DNA from: CAUZRD01 sp963582255
GTDB taxonomy: Bacteria; Pseudomonadota; Alphaproteobacteria; Rhizobiales; TMED25
NCBI GenBank assembly: GCA_963582255.1
Contig: CAUZRD010000026.1
Coordinates: 1 to 17,377 of the forward strand
Direction of reading: 5' to 3'
DNA length: 17,377 nt
Below, one piece after another: positions 8,712 through 17,286 of the stretch. The notes under the pieces are model-generated. The model did not search any database and was not told the DNA's origin. It worked only from the letters and a program-made list of their open reading frames with translations. Both the position numbers and the translations under genes were made by a program. The stretch's first letter is position 1. Each line of letters opens with the position of its first letter.

Positions 8712-8722
8712 GTTGGACCAAC
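8712..8722 (+). promoter_or_regulatory. Possible operator upstream of the zinc dehydrogenase
   Basis: GTTGG-A-CCAAC is a perfect 5-bp inverted repeat around one base. It lies in the divergent intergenic region, directly upstream of the candidate -35 box. Its form resembles GntR-type sites loosely; no regulator gene is in the window. Confidence 0.25.
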
Positions 8723-8751
8723 TTGTTCTAGGTATTGACTGTTCATATACA
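8723..8751 (+). promoter_or_regulatory. Candidate sigma-70 promoter for the dehydrogenase/ytoQ pair
   Basis: TTGTTC (8723-8728), a 17-bp spacer and TATACA (8746-8751) lie 22 bp before the ATG at 8774. The spacing is ideal and the boxes match moderately. This is a prediction from sequence only. Confidence 0.3.
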
Positions 8752-8773
8752 AAATTATGAGGAGAACCTCGCT

Positions 8774-9805
8774 ATGAGAGCCCTTGTTCTGGAAGCTCCG
8801 GGTAAACCATTTGTTCTGAAAGATTTGCCTGATCCGATGCCGGGCCAAGGCGAAGCGGTGGTCCGTGTCATTACTTGCGGAGCGGGATTAACCATTCAGC
8901 ATGTGCGTGCTGGCCGTGTTGAAGTTGACTATCCACGTATAATTGGCCACGAAATTACCGGTGTTATCGAAGCGCTGGGGCCAGGTGTTTCTAATTTGAA
9001 AGTCGGGGACCCTGTCACCGCGTATTTTTATTTGACCTGCGGCTATTGCCGTTGGTGCCGAATGAACCGGGAAACATTGTGCGAAAATTTTGGTGGCTAT
9101 GTGGGCCGCGCGGTCGATGGAGGTTATGCAGAGTTGATGAAACTTCCGGCAGAAAATTTTATCAAAATTCCAGATGGCCTCGACTGGCAGGGGCACCCGG
9201 CTGAAGTGGGTGTTATTTGCGATGCTATTGCCACTCCGGTGAAAGTGCTGCGCCGTGCTGAAGTAACGCCATGGGATACGGTCGCGGTAATCGGTGCTGG
9301 AGGCGGGCTCGGCATTCATATGGTAATGATGGCAAAATGGGCGCACGCACGCGTGATAGCTGTTGATGTCGTCGCTGACAAATTTGCAACTTGCCGCGAG
9401 GCAGGTGCCGATGAGGTGGTCAATGCCGCTGAAGTTGATCTTACCGAGGCTCTTCTAGATCTTACACACGGAAAGGGCGTGGATGTTGTCATTGACTTTG
9501 TGTCCAAGACGCAAACGCTTAATCCAGGATTTCAGGCTCTTGGTCGCGGTGGACGACTGGTATCTCTTGGCGGCACAGGTGAGCCAATAACAGCAACGCC
9601 GAGCAAGCTTCTAAACAATGAATCCATTATCATGGGCAGTCGCTATGCAACCAAGCAAGAGGTGATAGATTCGCTTGATATCGTGGCACGTGGTGAAGTT
9701 TGGCCCCTTGTTACCGAAGTCAAGCCCATGGAAGAAGCAGAAGATCTTCATAAACGGGTTGAAACCGGAGAGGTGACGGGACGAGTTGCTTTGAAAATTG
9801 GCTAG
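8774..9805 (+). CDS. Zinc-dependent alcohol dehydrogenase family protein
   Basis: This is a medium-chain dehydrogenase/reductase acting on an alcohol or sugar alcohol. It has 344 residues from the ATG at 8774, chosen because GAGGAG lies just upstream; an in-frame ATG at 8735 lacks a site. Catalytic zinc ligands are Cys35, His59-Glu60 (GHE) and probably Cys149. The structural zinc set is Cys89, 92, 95 and 103. The nucleotide-binding motif GAGGGLG is at 174-180, and Asp198 at the end of the second strand favours NAD over NADP. After Cys35 the sequence is CGAGLT, so the usual proton-relay Ser/Thr is an alanine. It is likely co-transcribed with the ytoQ-like gene 73 bp downstream. Confidence 0.92.
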   Translation: MRALVLEAPGKPFVLKDLPDPMPGQGEAVVRVITCGAGLTIQHVRAGRVEVDYPRIIGHEITGVIEALGPGVSNLKVGDPVTAYFYLTCGYCRWCRMNRETLCENFGGYVGRAVDGGYAELMKLPAENFIKIPDGLDWQGHPAEVGVICDAIATPVKVLRRAEVTPWDTVAVIGAGGGLGIHMVMMAKWAHARVIAVDVVADKFATCREAGADEVVNAAEVDLTEALLDLTHGKGVDVVIDFVSKTQTLNPGFQALGRGGRLVSLGGTGEPITATPSKLLNNESIIMGSRYATKQEVIDSLDIVARGEVWPLVTEVKPMEEAEDLHKRVETGEVTGRVALKIG

Positions 9806-9878
9806 AGGTTTGCAAAAAACTGTAAAGGCAACGGTTGATAGCTAGTACAATTCTATGAGCCAAGATGGGAGCATGAAT

Positions 9879-10343
9879 ATGAGTGAATGGACGATATATC
9901 TTTCCGGTGAGATACACACCAATTGGCGCGATATGGTGGAAGAGGCGAGCCGTGGGTTAAAACTACCGGTAATCTTTAATGCACCGGTTATTATCCACGA
10001 AGATAGCGATGATTGTGGTGCAGTAATTTTGGGCGAGGAAGAAAAACCCTTCTGGCGCGATCACAAGGGGGCGAAGATCAATGCCATTCGCACTCGCACA
10101 TTAATAGAGAAAGCTGATGTGGTGGTGGTCCGTTTTGGAGACAAATACCGTCAGTGGAATGCTGCATTTGATGCCGGGTATGCCGCTGCCATCAACAAAC
10201 CACTCATTGTAATGCATGAAGCTACCTATACGCACGCATTAAAGGAAGTTGATGCTACTGCGTTAGCTGTTGTTGAGACGCCTGATCAGGTCGCCAAAAT
10301 CCTGCACTACGTTATTCGTGGCGAGTTGAGCACTATCTCGTAG
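9879..10343 (+). CDS. YtoQ family protein
   Basis: The family's biochemical role is not established. The fold is thought to resemble nucleoside 2-deoxyribosyltransferases. It has 154 residues when started at the third in-frame ATG (9879), where GGGAG at 9867-9871 is well spaced and the product starts MSEWTIYLSGEIHTNWR as relatives do; in-frame ATGs at 9855 and 9873 are possible. Family-specific segments are YLSGEIHT near the start, FWRDHKGAKINAIRTRTLIE in the middle, then a VVVRFGDKYRQWNAAFDAGY block and KEVDATALAVVETPDQV near the end. The protein is cytosolic, with no signal or membrane segment. Its position after the zinc dehydrogenase suggests a shared transcript, but no shared pathway is known. 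Confidence 0.88.
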   Translation: MSEWTIYLSGEIHTNWRDMVEEASRGLKLPVIFNAPVIIHEDSDDCGAVILGEEEKPFWRDHKGAKINAIRTRTLIEKADVVVVRFGDKYRQWNAAFDAGYAAAINKPLIVMHEATYTHALKEVDATALAVVETPDQVAKILHYVIRGELSTIS

Positions 10344-10467
10344 ACCTGATACAGGTGTTGTTGAATAATTTGCGGGCACTTGCCGTTTTAGGGGTATCTT
10401 TGCGTTGAAGCTGGGGTAGTCATGTTCCTACCGATTTTCGTTTATGTAAACTCCGACGAAGTTTTTT

Positions 10468-11334
10468 TCAGGAAAGTTTGGCGGCTAATCTGAGGTTAGA
10501 TCGCGCTGTGGTACGCTCGTGGTATTCCGGTCGTGCACCTTTGATAGTAACGCGGTGGCCTTTCCGTTCATGCGGCCAATAGTCCCAGATAGCAAAATGC
10601 TGCGTGCATCTGTCATCCCACAATGCGATCGCGTTTTGTGACCATTTGAACCGCACTTGAAATTCAGGTCGTTGCTGATGTCGGAATAGAAATTCCAGCA
10701 ACGCCGTACTTTCTTGATCTTCAAGTCCGTTTATACCGGTGGTAAAGCTTGGATTGATGTAGAGTGCTTGACGTCCTGATTTGGGGTGAGTTGCAATTAC
10801 CGGATGCACGGCAGAGGGGAAATTAGTTTCTGTATTTTTAACTCCTCGACCCTCATATCGACCGCGGTAGATATGAGCAGATTCATGCCTTGCCGTCAGG
10901 TTTGCAAGAAATTCCTGCATGGTTAGGGACAAGGTCTCAAACGCGGCGTACATGCTGGCGAACATGGTGTCACCTCCAGATGGCGGCAACTGATGCAGTT
11001 GTAGACAGGTGCCAAGCGGTGGTTCTACGTCGCATGAAACATCCGTATGCCATCCATTTCCGTCGGCATGCTTTGACTCCTTATGGGCATGGATCACGAA
11101 AATCTCTGGATAGGCTTCATGATGGGGAGCTGCAGGATGGTAGTGTAATTCGCCGAACCTTTTGCCGAAGGCGACCTGGACGGCGGGTTCCAGTTTTGGC
11201 TGATCGCGAAAAAAGATTACCTGATGCTCCGTAAATGCGCGGTCGATCTGATCGAACTGATCATTGCTTATATTATTGAGGTCTGCTCCGACGATCTCAG
11301 CGCCAATTACGGGTGTTATGGGCCGGATTTCCAT
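10468..11334 (-). CDS. TauD/TfdA family 2-oxoglutarate-dependent dioxygenase
   Basis: This is a non-heme Fe(II) enzyme that hydroxylates a substrate with O2 and 2-oxoglutarate; relatives act on taurine, alkyl sulfates and chlorophenoxyacetates. It has 288 residues starting at the ATG (11334) preceded by AGGAGAG; a TTG 18 bp upstream is less likely. The iron triad is clear: His96 and Asp98 in GWHTDVS, and His246 in CTQHFAIWDY. Arg261 in HERKGHRVTI is the expected 2-oxoglutarate anchor. The family block HPVIATHPKSGRQALYIN is at 177-194. It is transcribed away from the ThDP enzyme gene, with 185 bp between the two starts. The substrate is not predictable; a first oxidative step of the neighbouring pathway is a reasonable guess. 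Confidence 0.92.
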   Translation of the reverse strand: MEIRPITPVIGAEIVGADLNNISNDQFDQIDRAFTEHQVIFFRDQPKLEPAVQVAFGKRFGELHYHPAAPHHEAYPEIFVIHAHKESKHADGNGWHTDVSCDVEPPLGTCLQLHQLPPSGGDTMFASMYAAFETLSLTMQEFLANLTARHESAHIYRGRYEGRGVKNTETNFPSAVHPVIATHPKSGRQALYINPSFTTGINGLEDQESTALLEFLFRHQQRPEFQVRFKWSQNAIALWDDRCTQHFAIWDYWPHERKGHRVTIKGARPEYHERTTARSNLRLAAKLS

Positions 11335-11449
11335 CGAGTCTCTCCTGTACAAAGGTTACGAAGAGATTTATGCACTCGATCTTGAGGTGCTGATCTTTGC
11401 TCCGCATGGATTTGATATTCTAATGCGAAAACCCTACTGCTTACAAACA

Positions 11450-11478
11450 TTGTATTGGTGTGAGCAAGATTGCAGAAT
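11450..11478 (+). promoter_or_regulatory. Candidate promoter for the ThDP enzyme/cupin operon
   Basis: TTGTAT (11450-11455), a 17-bp spacer and CAGAAT (11473-11478) lie 41 bp before the ATG at 11520. The box match is moderate and the spacing good. The rest of the divergent region 11335-11519 shows no striking palindrome. Confidence 0.3.
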
Positions 11479-11519
11479 AAGTCAGCGCAAAGTTACCAAT
11501 TACAGATAGGGAGAGCTTG

Positions 11520-13199
11520 ATGCGAAAAATGACCGGAGCCCAAGCGATGGCGCAAATGCTTGAAGCGTATGGCGTAACGAATATTTTCCATGTACCCGCC
11601 ATATTGCGTCGGACTATGGTTGAGATTGAAGCAACAACATCAATCCGTCGTATCCGTACCCACGGTGAAAAGGCGGCAGCTTACATGGCTGATGGATACG
11701 CGCGCGCTTCTCGCCGGCCCGGGATATGCATGGCGCAAACTGTTGGTGGACTTAATCTTGCAGCTGGGCTCCGCGATGCCTTTCTTGCCCATTCACCGCT
11801 GATTGCTATGACTGGTGGGCGTGATCCTGACACCAAGTTCCGCAAGGTATACCAGCAGGTTGATGATGTGCCCGCATTTGAGGGGGTGACTAAATTTAAT
11901 GCCACGGTTGATTCGGTCGAGCGTTTTCCGGATATGCTGCGGCAGGCTTTTCGTACTGCCGTTACCGGCGCTCCCGGTCCAGTCCATCTCCAGTTTCGTG
12001 GGAATGAAGGACAGATAGATCAGGAAGAGGCTGAAATGGATACTACGGTCGAGCCTCTCTACAGCTCCGTGCCACCTTTCCGACCTGAACCCGATGCGCA
12101 TAGTGTCACTAAGGCAGTTGAAGCTCTGCAGTCTGCAGCACGTCCGGTTATCGTTGCTGGTGGTGGTGTGCGCTGGTCGGAAGCTGGCGAGGCACTCGTT
12201 AGGCTTGCCGAGAAACTGCAAATCCCGGTTGCGACATCACTCAACGGTAAAGACACTATTGCCGCACCCCACTCCTTGAGCGTTGGTGTTGTTGGCACAT
12301 ATTCGCGCGGATCGGCTAATCGCGTAGTCGGAGAGGCGGATCTGGTTTGCTATGTCGGAACTGAGACCGGAGGGATGACGACGCATTTCTGGAAAGTGCC
12401 TAAACTCGGTACTAGGACTATTCAGATTGATATTGATCCGGAGTCTTTAGGTCGAAATTATGTTCCAGATGTTGCTATTTTGGGCGATGCGCGCATTGTT
12501 CTTGAGCGCATGCTGAAAGAAGCGAACGGCGATACCGCCGCTAGCCGGGTGAGCTGGGTTGGTAGCGCACAGGCCCATGTCAAATCCTGGTATAACCAAT
12601 ATGAGCCTCTTCTTACCTCCGATGCTGAACCAATCCGCCCGGAGCGTATGTGTCATGAAATGTCCAAATCGTTACCTGACGACGCTTTCGTCGTCGTTGA
12701 TACCGGCCATGCGGGAATGTGGATGGGTGGCATGTATGATTTGCGCTCGCCCTCTCAAAGCTATGTGCGCTGTGCTGGACATTTGGGATGGGCCTTTCCT
12801 GCCGCTCTTGGAGCGCAATGTGGTGTTCCCGACCGTCCGGTTGTATGTTTCACTGGTGATGGTGGTTTTTGGTATCACATAGGTGAAATTGAAACCGCTG
12901 TGCGCTGGAATATCCCAGCGGTCATTGTGGTTAACAATAATCACTCCGGCAATCAGTCCAAGGTCGGTTATGATCAAGTTTATGGTGGCAAACAGACTGA
13001 AAAGGCGCGTGAACTTTGGGTCTGGACTGATGTTCGCATCGTCGATGTAGCAAACTGTATTGGGGCACTGGGCATCAGAGTTGAAAAGCCGTCAGAACTT
13101 GCACCGGCGATAGAGCAGGGGATTGCTTCAGGCCGACCAACCATCATCGATGTGGTTACTGACATTGATGCCGAAGCACCTCCAGCTGTTGTCGTGTAG
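11520..13199 (+). CDS. Thiamine diphosphate-dependent enzyme, acetolactate synthase-like
   Basis: This belongs to the large family of ThDP decarboxylases and carboligases (acetolactate synthase, benzoylformate decarboxylase, sulfoacetaldehyde acetyltransferase and others). It has 559 residues from the ATG after AGGGAG; a TTG lies one codon upstream. Three domains are in the usual order: an N-terminal pyrimidine-binding domain with activating Glu50 in RTHGEKAAAYMADGYAR, a central domain (about 190-325), and a C-terminal PP domain with the cofactor motif GDG (446-448) to NNN (472-474). The residues after HVP in the first domain (AILRRTMVEIE) differ from the usual GxPG turn, so it is not a typical biosynthetic acetolactate synthase. 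No small regulatory subunit is nearby. It is followed after 12 bp by the cupin gene. Confidence 0.9.
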   Translation: MRKMTGAQAMAQMLEAYGVTNIFHVPAILRRTMVEIEATTSIRRIRTHGEKAAAYMADGYARASRRPGICMAQTVGGLNLAAGLRDAFLAHSPLIAMTGGRDPDTKFRKVYQQVDDVPAFEGVTKFNATVDSVERFPDMLRQAFRTAVTGAPGPVHLQFRGNEGQIDQEEAEMDTTVEPLYSSVPPFRPEPDAHSVTKAVEALQSAARPVIVAGGGVRWSEAGEALVRLAEKLQIPVATSLNGKDTIAAPHSLSVGVVGTYSRGSANRVVGEADLVCYVGTETGGMTTHFWKVPKLGTRTIQIDIDPESLGRNYVPDVAILGDARIVLERMLKEANGDTAASRVSWVGSAQAHVKSWYNQYEPLLTSDAEPIRPERMCHEMSKSLPDDAFVVVDTGHAGMWMGGMYDLRSPSQSYVRCAGHLGWAFPAALGAQCGVPDRPVVCFTGDGGFWYHIGEIETAVRWNIPAVIVVNNNHSGNQSKVGYDQVYGGKQTEKARELWVWTDVRIVDVANCIGALGIRVEKPSELAPAIEQGIASGRPTIIDVVTDIDAEAPPAVVV

Positions 13200-13211
13200 G
13201 GAGATAATTAT

Positions 13212-14378
13212 ATGAGCATTCCTATCACACCGATCCGCCGTGTCGTTACTGGCATTAATGCACAAGGTCGCTCCAAGGTTACATGGGATGGTCCGGCTCC
13301 AAATGCCAATGAGGCGGCTCTGGCTAGTCGCACTAATAACACCAATATTTGGGTCTGGGACAGCCCGAAGCTGGCACTGAATGGCGATCGCGACGAGGGT
13401 GATACGCCCTATGAATTTCCTGGGCCAAAGAGCGGCGGACATGTGCGTGTGGTGGAGACGTTGGCCAGAGTCGATAATTATGACCCAGCAACGGATCCCG
13501 ATATTCATCCGGTTCACGAACCAACCCCTCGTCCTAGTGGACGTAGTTGGGATCGCGGCGCCAAAAATTCCTACTCATCGGGTATGCATAAGACCGCGTC
13601 TCTCGATTTTGGTATAATGCTATCTGGTGAACGCGAGATGATTCTCGATGATGGTCCATTGTTGATGCAGCCTGGAGATATCGCGATTCAACTAGGCTCC
13701 TGGCATAATTGGTCGTCTCCGCGTGGCTGTATCATGGCTTTTGATATGATGGATGCGCATTTTATTGATGGGGCACCGGGACTTCTCCAAGGCACAGATA
13801 GCATGGTCGCCCCTGATTTGTCATTTGAGATTCCAGATGGTGTGAAGCGCTCGCGCAGAATTGTTGCTGGGGATAATATGCCAGGCCGCTCAACCCTGCT
13901 TGCCGACACGGTCGCACCAGATATCCGACTTGATCCAGCCCGGCCAGGGTTTGCCGCCGAGCGGCTCTGGGTATCAAATAAAACGCCCGCTAACATTGTG
14001 CGCGAAAGTCTGCATTTCCCCCATACCATTGAGCCGCCAAGTAATGGCACGTTGTGCCGTATCTATACAATTCCGCCTGACGAAAATTGGTCAGGAAAGG
14101 TAGGTAAGGTGGAGGTTGAGGCTTATTTCCGTGCCATGGGTTCCCCAGGTGCGTCCACATTTAGTTTGGACGCACCTCATCCCTTTATGCAGAAAACCCA
14201 ATCCATGGATTTTTGCTTCGTTCTGGAGGGCCAGGTCACTCTCGTTCTGGATGAAGAGGCTGTACATCTAAAAAGTGGAGATGTGGTGATCCAGCGCGGC
14301 ACCAATCATGCTTGGTCAAACGCGTCTCCAAATCCCTGTCGGATAGCCGTTTCATCACATGATGGTGCCTACTATTAA
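13212..14378 (+). CDS. Two-cupin protein (internal duplication)
   Basis: This 388-residue protein consists of two related halves, each with a lead-in arm and a cupin barrel. Half one starts RRVVTGINAQGRSKV (9-23) with its cupin at about 125-180; half two starts RRIVAGDNMPGRSTL (215-229) with its cupin at about 322-382. Paired motifs are LDFGIMLSGEREMIL with QPGDIAIQLGSWHNW, and MDFCFVLEGQVTLVL with KSGDVVIQRGTNHAW. The late cupin histidine is kept in both (165, 366), but a full His-x-His...Glu metal site is not evident. It is translated from GGGAG 12 bp after the ThDP enzyme, so it belongs to that operon. It could be an isomerase, dioxygenase or binding protein; dioxygenases such as gentisate 1,2-dioxygenase share a bicupin layout, but the motifs argue against assigning that. 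Confidence 0.88.
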   Translation: MSIPITPIRRVVTGINAQGRSKVTWDGPAPNANEAALASRTNNTNIWVWDSPKLALNGDRDEGDTPYEFPGPKSGGHVRVVETLARVDNYDPATDPDIHPVHEPTPRPSGRSWDRGAKNSYSSGMHKTASLDFGIMLSGEREMILDDGPLLMQPGDIAIQLGSWHNWSSPRGCIMAFDMMDAHFIDGAPGLLQGTDSMVAPDLSFEIPDGVKRSRRIVAGDNMPGRSTLLADTVAPDIRLDPARPGFAAERLWVSNKTPANIVRESLHFPHTIEPPSNGTLCRIYTIPPDENWSGKVGKVEVEAYFRAMGSPGASTFSLDAPHPFMQKTQSMDFCFVLEGQVTLVLDEEAVHLKSGDVVIQRGTNHAWSNASPNPCRIAVSSHDGAYY

Positions 14379-14393
14379 TGTAATATTTAGGTG

Positions 14394-15194
14394 CTAGCTC
14401 GGAATTTTTAGCATTTTCCTTGCCTCGGCTACGCTGGCAATCTGCCGGCCATAATCGCTGCTGATGCGCGCGATACGTGTTACATGCGCATCGTTTTCTC
14501 CAAGTACGCTGGGGCTTAAATAGGGCTCGTCTTCTCTGCCAACTCGTACATGACCACCGCTCATCACCGCCATTGAATGCAGAAGGAGATGGTTCGGACC
14601 GGTGACGCTTGTGACGTAACACGAGTCCTCCGGAAGTTCGTTGGTGCGATGTAGAAATTCCTGTGCTGTTGCTGGAGTCCACGAGCCGCCTGGGCGACCG
14701 AAAAATATTGTCATGAGGAAAGGTGGTTCGACCAATCCTTTGTCGGCAAGGTCGTTAAGCATCCACAGCTCGCCCAGCCCAAACACCTCAAATTCCGGCT
14801 TTACCCCATTGTCATTGCACATGCGCATGAGCTCGGCGAGTTCTTCGCGCGGATGGGTCATCATCAAATCTCGACCGATGAAGCACAGGTTATGCGCACC
14901 GAGAGCAACAGAGATAGTTTCAGGATGATTGACAATGACAGATTTACGCTGCTCGACGGTCTGGGTTGAAATTCCGTATTGCAGCATTATGTCGCATTGA
15001 TCACGAATGGCCTTGGAGTGATTGGCCCAGGCATCTGGATCATTTGGTGGCGCATGAATATGTGCAATTGCGGCGCCTTCGGCTTGGGCTTTGGCGACGT
15101 CGGCAGCTAGTCTACTTGAATCATGGTATATCGCTGGCACCCCCTCATGCATCGAGGTGTCGGCTGCGCAATTGGTAATTATCAATTTTTCCAT
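14394..15194 (-). CDS. Beta-keto acid cleavage enzyme (BKACE; 3-keto-5-aminohexanoate cleavage family)
   Basis: BKACE enzymes condense a beta-keto acid with acetyl-CoA, giving acetoacetate and a new acyl-CoA. The protein has 266 residues from the ATG preceded by GGGAGGGA; a start 18 bp upstream is weaker. Zinc and catalytic positions match the characterised Kce enzyme: His45-x-His47 in IAHIHAPP, and Arg217, Glu221 and Asp222 in VRVGREDE with the same spacing as Arg226/Glu230/Asp231. The loop after the histidines is APPNDPDAW rather than the common RDPDG, which suggests a different substrate pocket. It is the last gene of the FAH-SDR-BKACE group. A 154-bp gap precedes it, holding a hairpin CTGGCC/GGCCAG (15235-15254). 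It ends 15 bp from the convergent cupin stop. Confidence 0.93.
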   Translation of the reverse strand: MEKLIITNCAADTSMHEGVPAIYHDSSRLAADVAKAQAEGAAIAHIHAPPNDPDAWANHSKAIRDQCDIMLQYGISTQTVEQRKSVIVNHPETISVALGAHNLCFIGRDLMMTHPREELAELMRMCNDNGVKPEFEVFGLGELWMLNDLADKGLVEPPFLMTIFFGRPGGSWTPATAQEFLHRTNELPEDSCYVTSVTGPNHLLLHSMAVMSGGHVRVGREDEPYLSPSVLGENDAHVTRIARISSDYGRQIASVAEARKMLKIPS

Positions 15195-15348
15195 GTGTCC
15201 CTCCCTAGGCATTTTCTATCTGATTGTTGTTCCTCTGGCCTCAACCTCGGCCAGGTTGTTCAGGGTCACTTTCTAAACCGGTTGATCATGAAAGTATCAT
15301 TGATGTGGACGATTTAGTGGGTGGTATACTGATAGTGGTAAAATCGCA

Positions 15349-16113
15349 TTAAACCATTGCAGCGCCGCCATTGACGTCGAGCGTTGCACCGGTGATGTAG
15401 CTCGACTCTCGGCTACACAAAAATAGGATTGGCCAGGCGATTTCCTCTGGCTGAGATAACCTTCTTACTGGGGCTGATTCTTGGATGAGTTTTTCCGCCT
15501 CGGGCGTGCGCATGGCATTGGTGCGTGGTGTCATGACCGCGCCTGGTGCTACAATATTAGCGGTGATGCCATGAGGCCCAAGCGCGCGGGCCGCCTGTTG
15601 AATGAGTCCGATCTCACCTGCCTTGGCCGCTGCATAATGGGGGCCGGAAACAATGCGCGCACCGCGCACCGCCATGCTTGAAAGCGCGACGATGCGGCCA
15701 TATTCCTTTTCAATCATATGGGGAGTTGCTGCTTTCAGAAGGTAAAATAGTGATTTTAGATTCGAATCAACCACACTCTCCCAAGCATCGACAGGGCAGT
15801 CCATGAGATTGATGTAGCGGGGGAAACCACCGGCGCTGTGCACCATCACGTCAATTTTTCCGACGCGGGAATTAATAACGTCTATCGCTTCTTTGGTTGA
15901 GTTGAAGTCGGTAAGATCCACAATCGAAACTTTTGCCCTGCCGCCCTTGGTGGTAATGTCATTTGCGACCCTCTCTGCACCCTCGGGATTGATATCCATC
16001 ACGGTCACATCGGCGCCGCTTTGCGCAAAAAGATGACTGCATGCCTCGCCGATGCCGGTTGCACCCCCGGTGACTATCACCGACTGATTCTCGAAATTCA
16101 TACCCAAATTCAC
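15349..16113 (-). CDS. SDR family oxidoreductase
   Basis: This is a classical short-chain dehydrogenase/reductase, 254 residues from the GTG at 16113. GGGAGG sits 8 nt upstream of that codon; the ATG four codons later is the alternative. The cofactor motif TGGATGIG is at 15-22, and Asp40 at the end of the second strand predicts NAD(H). Asn118, Ser145/146, Tyr160 and Lys164 (YAAAK) form the active site. The usual NNAG reads HSAGG (92-96). The PG motif and C-terminal DVNGG are typical of 3-hydroxyacyl or polyol dehydrogenases. It starts 16 bp after the FAH stop, so the two are co-transcribed. Producing a keto acid for the downstream BKACE would fit, but this is inference. Confidence 0.93.
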   Translation of the reverse strand: MNLGMNFENQSVIVTGGATGIGEACSHLFAQSGADVTVMDINPEGAERVANDITTKGGRAKVSIVDLTDFNSTKEAIDVINSRVGKIDVMVHSAGGFPRYINLMDCPVDAWESVVDSNLKSLFYLLKAATPHMIEKEYGRIVALSSMAVRGARIVSGPHYAAAKAGEIGLIQQAARALGPHGITANIVAPGAVMTPRTNAMRTPEAEKLIQESAPVRRLSQPEEIAWPILFLCSRESSYITGATLDVNGGAAMV

Positions 16114-16129
16114 GTGTTGATCCTCCCAA

Positions 16130-17155
16130 TCACGATTTTGCCTGTTCGCGCACAATTCGGTTAGACAATACGCCCACCCCTTCGATCTCGCATGAGACCT
16201 GGTCTCCAGGTTTTATCCAGCGGTCAATTTCAAATCCGCAGCTATAGGCCGGTGGGCCAGACCCAAAAAAATCACCAACCTGGAGTGTTTCCTCACGCGA
16301 TACATGGGCGATCAGGTCGGCAAAAGTGAAGGCCCAACCTTCAATGGCACCGTCAAACCAGATCTCACCATTAATCTTGGTTGTAAGCCGCAAGCTCTCA
16401 ATATTAGGTAGTTCATCAGCAGTCACTAGATATGGCCCCATGACCTTCGAGGTCTCGAAGTCCTTGGCCTTGGCGGGTCCCATACGAAGGCTCATCTCGC
16501 CTGGCTGTACATCGCGCAGACCGAGATCGTTGAACACCGTATAGCCGGCAACGTGGTCCCAAGCGTTCTCGGTGGAGATATTTTTTCCACGCTTTCCGAT
16601 ATACATACCGAGCTCGAATTCATAATCTAGGATTTCAGAATAATGCGGCCAGCGGATTGGTTCGCGATGGCCAGCTACCGCGGTACGGCTTGGCTTCCAG
16701 TAGATAGGTGTTGTTTTAGCCGCTTCCAGAACTTGTTCTTTGTCTGCAAATTTTAGCAGACGCTCCATGCCTACTTTGTAGTGATCAAGGATAAGAATGC
16801 CGTCGCGGATCATTGGAGGACGAGGTACCGGCGCCAGAAAGCGGATCTTGTCTTCTTCGAAAGTCAGTTGCTCACCATCAGGTCCGAGCGGTTGGCTCTC
16901 GTCTTTGAGCCGTTTTCCGACAGCTTCAAGGGCGGTCTCGGCTAGCGCCAGGGATTGTGCCCCACCTTCCAGAAACCCTATCATATCAGGTGGTGTGATG
17001 GCTGAAGCGGTGCGCTGTGCCGCGTTGAGGTCCAGACTTTCGGCTAGATGAGCCACAGATGCTGATGTGAGATCGACGATGGTCCCATGCGCTAGCGCGC
17101 CAAGTCGTTCGAATCGACCGATTGGGGTTTGAATTTCAAACGTTAGTAATCGCAT
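16130..17155 (-). CDS. Fumarylacetoacetate hydrolase (FAH) family protein
   Basis: FAH-fold enzymes cleave or decarboxylate beta-diketo acids, acylpyruvates and related metabolites with Mg or Mn. The protein has 341 residues. An N-terminal cap (about 1-105) precedes the catalytic domain. Metal ligands are Glu179 and Glu181 in YEFELGMYIGK, with Asp210 in FNDLGLRD. Other family signs are the KPSRTAV loop (154-160), KAKDFETSKVMGPYLVT (229-245) and GDFFGSGPP (295-302). The ATG follows GAGGG with about 7 nt spacing. It is the first gene of the minus-strand group, upstream of the SDR (16 bp apart). The substrate is unknown; arylmalonylpyruvate-like or sugar-derived 2,4-diketo acids are options for this family branch. 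Confidence 0.92.
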   Translation of the reverse strand: MRLLTFEIQTPIGRFERLGALAHGTIVDLTSASVAHLAESLDLNAAQRTASAITPPDMIGFLEGGAQSLALAETALEAVGKRLKDESQPLGPDGEQLTFEEDKIRFLAPVPRPPMIRDGILILDHYKVGMERLLKFADKEQVLEAAKTTPIYWKPSRTAVAGHREPIRWPHYSEILDYEFELGMYIGKRGKNISTENAWDHVAGYTVFNDLGLRDVQPGEMSLRMGPAKAKDFETSKVMGPYLVTADELPNIESLRLTTKINGEIWFDGAIEGWAFTFADLIAHVSREETLQVGDFFGSGPPAYSCGFEIDRWIKPGDQVSCEIEGVGVLSNRIVREQAKS

Positions 17156-17286
17156 TGCTTAACCCTCGGCTCAATCCAATTATTTTTGTTATCCATTTAT
17201 CAGAAGATACGCGCTATAAACGACTTGGTCGAGAGGGTGTCTGCGGTTGATTTTATCGAAATTTGGCAACCTAACTCTGGTAAGTT

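Noticed and set aside
10344..10467. ACCTG-ATA-CAGGT hairpin just after the YtoQ stop as a terminator
   Set aside because: Arms are only 5 bp and no T-run follows. The convergent gap otherwise shows nothing clear.
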